DNA of 64,000 nt from positions 2,356,001 through 2,420,000 of the forward strand of contig JAEUWY010000002.1 of the NCBI GenBank assembly GCA_022059125.1. Direction: 5' to 3'. The notes below the pieces were generated by a model that was not told the DNA's origin, ran no database searches, and worked only from the letters and a program-made list of their open reading frames with translations. The DNA is from Corynespora cassiicola. Taxonomy: Eukaryota; Ascomycota; Dothideomycetes; Pleosporales; Corynesporascaceae. The translations under genes were made by a program, and so were the position numbers. Positions 61,101-64,000 of this stretch are shown here, piece after piece; position 1 is the first letter of the stretch, and every line of letters begins with the position of its first letter.

Positions 61101-62257
61101 GAGCATTTATACGTAAGTTTAACTAGTTACAGGCACTTCCAGCACGTCTGAACCCCCCCCCCCAGAGCCTAGTGCGACTATCACTCTGTTATTCCTCTAA
61201 GAGCCGATACAACACAGTTTTGTCAGAACTGTGAGGGCTATACAATGCAGTACCTATAAGGGAACGCTTACACCAGCTTTTTATATAGGCGTTAGGCTAT
61301 ACACAGTACGCCGGGCTCATAACCTGTTAAAAGTAGGTGGAGGTGTAAGAGTTGTCCCATTGGGGCTGAGGATCGCTAGACTAAATACAAGCTCCGAGAT
61401 CACGTGACTACTACCTGCATCGCTCAATCTTTGACAGAATATGCGAGATGATTTAATGTTAACCCTTTAGCTTAGGTACAGAATGGACTTTAAAACACGA
61501 TTTCTATCCAGACATAGCGAATAGCGTTAGTATATCCAAATGTGGGAAATACATAACACTCGATGACCGTCCACCAATCGAAATACCTCCGGAATACCTG
61601 CAGCTCAGCAACAATACGGATCAAAAGGTACTCTCTCCTGTGAATTTGTTTGCCCTTAGAGTACCAAATTCAAGGAATACGAAAATATCGCTGTTGAATG
61701 TCGCGAAAGACTGTAGACTTGCCAGCGACGTCAATATAGTCAACGTAGATCCCAATGGTCAGCACATGGTTATGACGGTTCAAGGAGGCGACACTCCATC
61801 ACTCCAGCTGTCTCAAAATAACCAACTGAAGGAATCCCTGCAGCTCGCTTCACTACCTTTGTCAAGACATTTCAAGTATACAATACCCGCGGTCTGGATA
61901 CCCAAGTCTGCAGACGACCCGGTCCGTTTACTGGTCAATCGGGAGCCGAGGGAAGGATATCACTCAAATTTGGAGAAAGATCCATTATTTCCAACTTTAG
62001 TAGAGAGGAGGATCGACGTCTATGCACCTTTGCAGGTGCAGGGAGTTTCTAACTCTGGAAAAAGACCGTTAGAAAGGTAAGTTGTCTAAAAATCTTTCTC
62101 CGATGTCAAACTAACCTGTTTCAGCGAAGAATCAGTGACCGAAAGTCCTCGAGCGTTACCTGATGAGGAGCGGGCCGATTTTCCACCCTTTCCCGATGAC
62201 CTCAGGGATGGCGAGTCATCAGCAGGGCTTTCATCGTACAAACGACCGCGCCTCTGA
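52175..62257 (+). CDS. NACHT-domain STAND (NLR-like) protein with Copia in an intron
   Basis: Eight exons: 52175-52179, 52231-52525, 52572-52776, 52818-53033, 53087-53293, 53458-55914, 61476-62076 and 62125-62257. Every junction is GT-AG and in phase, total 1372 residues. The N-terminal ~200 residues fit the DUF7708-like helical domain of fungal STAND proteins (RWSEAVDKFGKRLKPYFDS). The NACHT domain has Walker A GNPGCGKT at 310-317 and Walker B IYLIIDGIDE near 413-422, then GANGMFLWAALM in the helical part. The C-terminal half is a degenerate beta-propeller (IHPWTECVLVITHFKMLLWN). Such proteins work as nucleotide-controlled switches in fungal self/non-self recognition and cell death. The 5.56 kb seventh intron holds a Copia element; exon 1 (5 nt) is the least certain part. 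Confidence 0.75.
55993..55997. repeat. Target site duplication, left
   Basis: GAATA directly precedes the left LTR and is repeated after the right LTR at 61437-61441. A 5-bp duplication is normal for Copia integrases. Confidence 0.85.
55998..56109 (-). repeat. 3' LTR (112 bp)
   Basis: Begins TGTC and ends AACA (TG...CA) on the plus strand. It differs from the other LTR at four positions, all transitions. Confidence 0.9.
56110..56118 (-). other. Polypurine tract of the Copia element
   Basis: CTCCCCCTT on the plus strand, that is AAGGGGGAG in the element sense, directly next to the 3' LTR. It primes plus-strand DNA synthesis. Confidence 0.75.
61313..61324 (-). other. Primer binding site, initiator-tRNA type
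   Basis: In element sense GGTTATGAGCCC directly follows the 5' LTR. It is complementary to GGGCTCATAACC, the anticodon-arm sequence of initiator tRNA-Met. This is the half-tRNA priming known for Drosophila copia and related fungal elements. Confidence 0.75.
61325..61436 (-). repeat. 5' LTR (112 bp)
   Basis: Starts TGTT and ends GACA on the plus strand; 108 of 112 positions match the other LTR. Confidence 0.9.
61437..61441. repeat. Target site duplication, right
   Basis: GAATA, identical to 55993-55997. Confidence 0.85.
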
Positions 62258-63235
62258 TAGCTAGGCATCATTTGCCTTCATTTTCTACGTAGCCCACAAT
62301 TCAACTTTTCACGTAACTATTAGTATTTTGTTGGCGTTTGGAGCCATTTAATCAGCAATCTGTCCTTTTTTTCATCAAGTATCTTATAATGCAAATTGTG
62401 ATGTCCAGCGCCGTCTCCCTGGCTTGCCTCTACCACAAAGCCTTATTTTAATGCAATATATCCCACACCTTTGCTGCCTCCTCCACCACTTCAAAGCCTC
62501 AAAACTGCACTACTTTCGAGAGACAAAATTATTACACAGGACTGTGGAGTCCAAAAAGCTCAAATGACTACAGAAAGATCGGCTCCAAACATGATGCTGA
62601 GACACAAAAAGTGCATGTCTTCTACACAAACTGTGCTATAGTGCTGGCGCACCCCAATACCACGTCGCACTGCCTCTACATTTATTCTCCCACTCACACC
62701 TCAATCGCGCACTTTCCCGCTTTAAGACCTAGCAACTGCACTTTAAAGCCTCTCCCATTGTCCCTACCAACCAGTCCCCCCCAGCCCAATACAACACATC
62801 CACCTTTGTTCCCCTCCCAAACATCCACCCACATCACACATCACATTACATATTCAACAAAACTCCAGCAACCCACAAATTGCCACTGTCATTACCCAGG
62901 ACAGAAGAACAGGAGGGGGGTATCTTCAATCCCATCCATACATCTCACATTCCTCTGCCTTTCTCCTCTGCCCAAAACCCCCAAAGCCCCCATAACCCAC
63001 TTTCTGGGCTTCCACCTAGAAAAAAGCCGCCACTGAAGCCAGCATAAAGGCAGTGAACCGATAACTTTCCACCTCTGAAAACAAAAAATCCCATGGAGCC
63101 GCCATACATGAGGGATTGACGGCTTGATATCCCCCATCCATAAAACGCCTCCTTTTTGATAACCTATACCCTATAGCCAAAGTAGCGCCGAAGACGTGAT
63201 GCAAACCCCCCCTATTGCCTTGAAAAAACGCGCCA
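62258..63235. other. Intergenic between convergent genes
   Basis: 3' flanks of the NACHT gene and the SR-type gene. The plus frame at 62611-63036 is Pro/Thr/His-rich and has no domain; treated as chance. Confidence 0.5.
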
Positions 63236-63984
63236 TCAACGCCTGTCGCGCCCTGGAGGACCTCTTCCGCGGCTCCTGCTACGCTCACGGTCGCTGTAGC
63301 TGTCGTAGGAGCTGTAGCTGGGGCTCCGTCTACCGCCTCCGCCTCCTCCGCCGCCACCTCCGCCTCGACCACCATGACCACCGTGACTAGCATATCGCGG
63401 CGGAGAGTCACGCCTACGGTATCCACCTCCTCCACCAACACTGCCACCTCCATAGCGCGGCGGGGACCTCGAAATGGACCTCGTGTACGAGCGAGTGACG
63501 CTGCGGCGCGGCGACCTAGAGCGGGTGGGCGAGCGGCGACGAGGGGGAACAAAGTCGTCTCGACCTCCCCTACCTCCACGGCCTCCGCGTCCTCCATAAC
63601 CGCGGGGAAGAGGCGAGCGCGAACGGCGAGGCGAGCGGTATCGGCCAGGTCCATTCATTGGAGGAGGTCGGTATGCGCCAGGGGGACCTCCGGCGCCTCC
63701 ATGACCTCCTTGTCCTCCATGTCCTCCTTGTCCTCCATGACCCCCATGACCTCCATAGCCTCCACGGGAACGAGGTTCGAATTGCTCATAGCCGAAATCG
63801 CGTTCGCGGGGCGGGGGAGCTGCATTGCGGCGGGGTGGTGACTGAGAAAAGCGACGACGAGGGAGGACAAGGGAGACATCGAGTTTCATACCGTCAATTT
63901 GAGAATCATGCATGGCGCGCACGGCATCCTCTGCATCTCCAATCTCGGTATACATGATGTAGGCAGTGCCGCGATTGACGTTGA
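63236..63984 (-). CDS. SR/RNPS1-like RNA-binding protein, C-terminal exon (partial)
   Basis: The last exon of a gene that continues past the window end. Its acceptor is at 63985-63987 (TCTAATG branch, GCCAG). It encodes about 248 residues. It opens with the end of an RRM (NVNRGTAYIMYTEIGDAEDA, then HDSQIDGMKLDVSLVLPRR), where RNP1 aromatic and Gly positions fit the RNPS1/SR45 group. Next are Gly-His-Gln repeats, an RGG segment (GYGGRGGRGGRGGRDD) and RS dipeptide blocks. RNPS1/SR45 proteins act in splicing and exon-junction complexes in the nucleus. RS serines are kinase targets and RGG arginines methylation targets. Confidence 0.85.
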
Positions 63985-64000
63985 CTGGCGAACATTAGAG

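Larger units (their letters stand above)
55998..61436 (-). mobile_element. Ty1/Copia LTR retrotransposon, RIP-inactivated
   Basis: A complete 5.4 kb element read on the minus strand. Features in element order: 5' LTR (61325-61436), primer site, a decayed gag with zinc-knuckle-like CTCCKKTGHLN near 59880, integrase (HYRRLGYFKDGRLRRLL near 58970-58920; GVAERGMN near 58460), reverse transcriptase (MDVKAAFLYRDI near 57400; YVNN where YVDD is expected, near 57150), RNase H (CKAEYIAELEAAKEAIWLQR near 56500), polypurine tract and 3' LTR. The gag-integrase-RT-RNase H order is that of Copia. Dozens of in-frame stops and D-to-N type changes fit C-to-T mutation. It cannot encode its proteins. Confidence 0.9.

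Overview
This window looks like nuclear DNA of a filamentous ascomycete (Pezizomycotina; probably Dothideomycetes, which is an inference). The evidence is: short 41-71 nt introns with GTRNGT donors, CTAAC/CTGAC branch sites and YAG acceptors; widely spaced single genes; typical fungal families (DUF6594, fungal NACHT/STAND proteins, DUF3176-like membrane proteins); and AT-rich blocks carrying C-to-T/G-to-A changes as expected from repeat-induced point mutation (RIP). No rRNA, tRNA or CRISPR was recognised.

Layout. 1-1010 is an extremely AT-rich RIP-type block. 1.5-14.6 kb is gene-poor: a spliced F-box protein gene (1482-3382), a probably frameshifted fungal gene (5273-6768), a proline-rich secreted protein (10914), an alpha/beta hydrolase (12104) and a nonsense-riddled relic (13805-14632). 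14.7-25.4 kb is a conserved housekeeping block: an SLH1/ASCC3-type ribosome-quality-control helicase, divergent from the SNARE gene YKT6, then two conserved-hypothetical genes. 26-28.9 kb holds a decayed gene back to back with a secreted internal-repeat protein carrying Kex2-type KR sites. 28.9-35.3 kb has no gene I can support. 35.3-42.9 kb holds a phospho-rich regulatory-looking protein, a class I DAHP synthase (shikimate pathway entry) and an 859-residue Cys-rich multipass membrane protein. 43.3-45.1 kb holds two relics (retropepsin-like, DUF6594). 45.5 kb encodes Nse1 of the SMC5/6 complex. 48-51.7 kb holds a secreted Pro/Lys-repeat protein and a second F-box protein. 52.2-62.3 kb is an eight-exon NACHT (NLR-like STAND) gene whose seventh intron contains a complete but RIP-inactivated Ty1/Copia retrotransposon (55998-61436). 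The window ends inside an SR/RNPS1-like splicing factor gene on the minus strand.

Most genes here are independent transcription units, as usual in fungi. The strongest biological stories are: (i) the Copia insertion inside an intron of an immunity-type NACHT gene with every flanking exon still in phase; (ii) a set of secreted tandem-repeat proteins (27981, 10914, 47987), the first being a possible Kex2-processed repeat precursor; and (iii) several genes that have become pseudogenes by apparent C-to-T nonsense changes. All exon structures are my own reading of splice signals and phase and have no transcript support.
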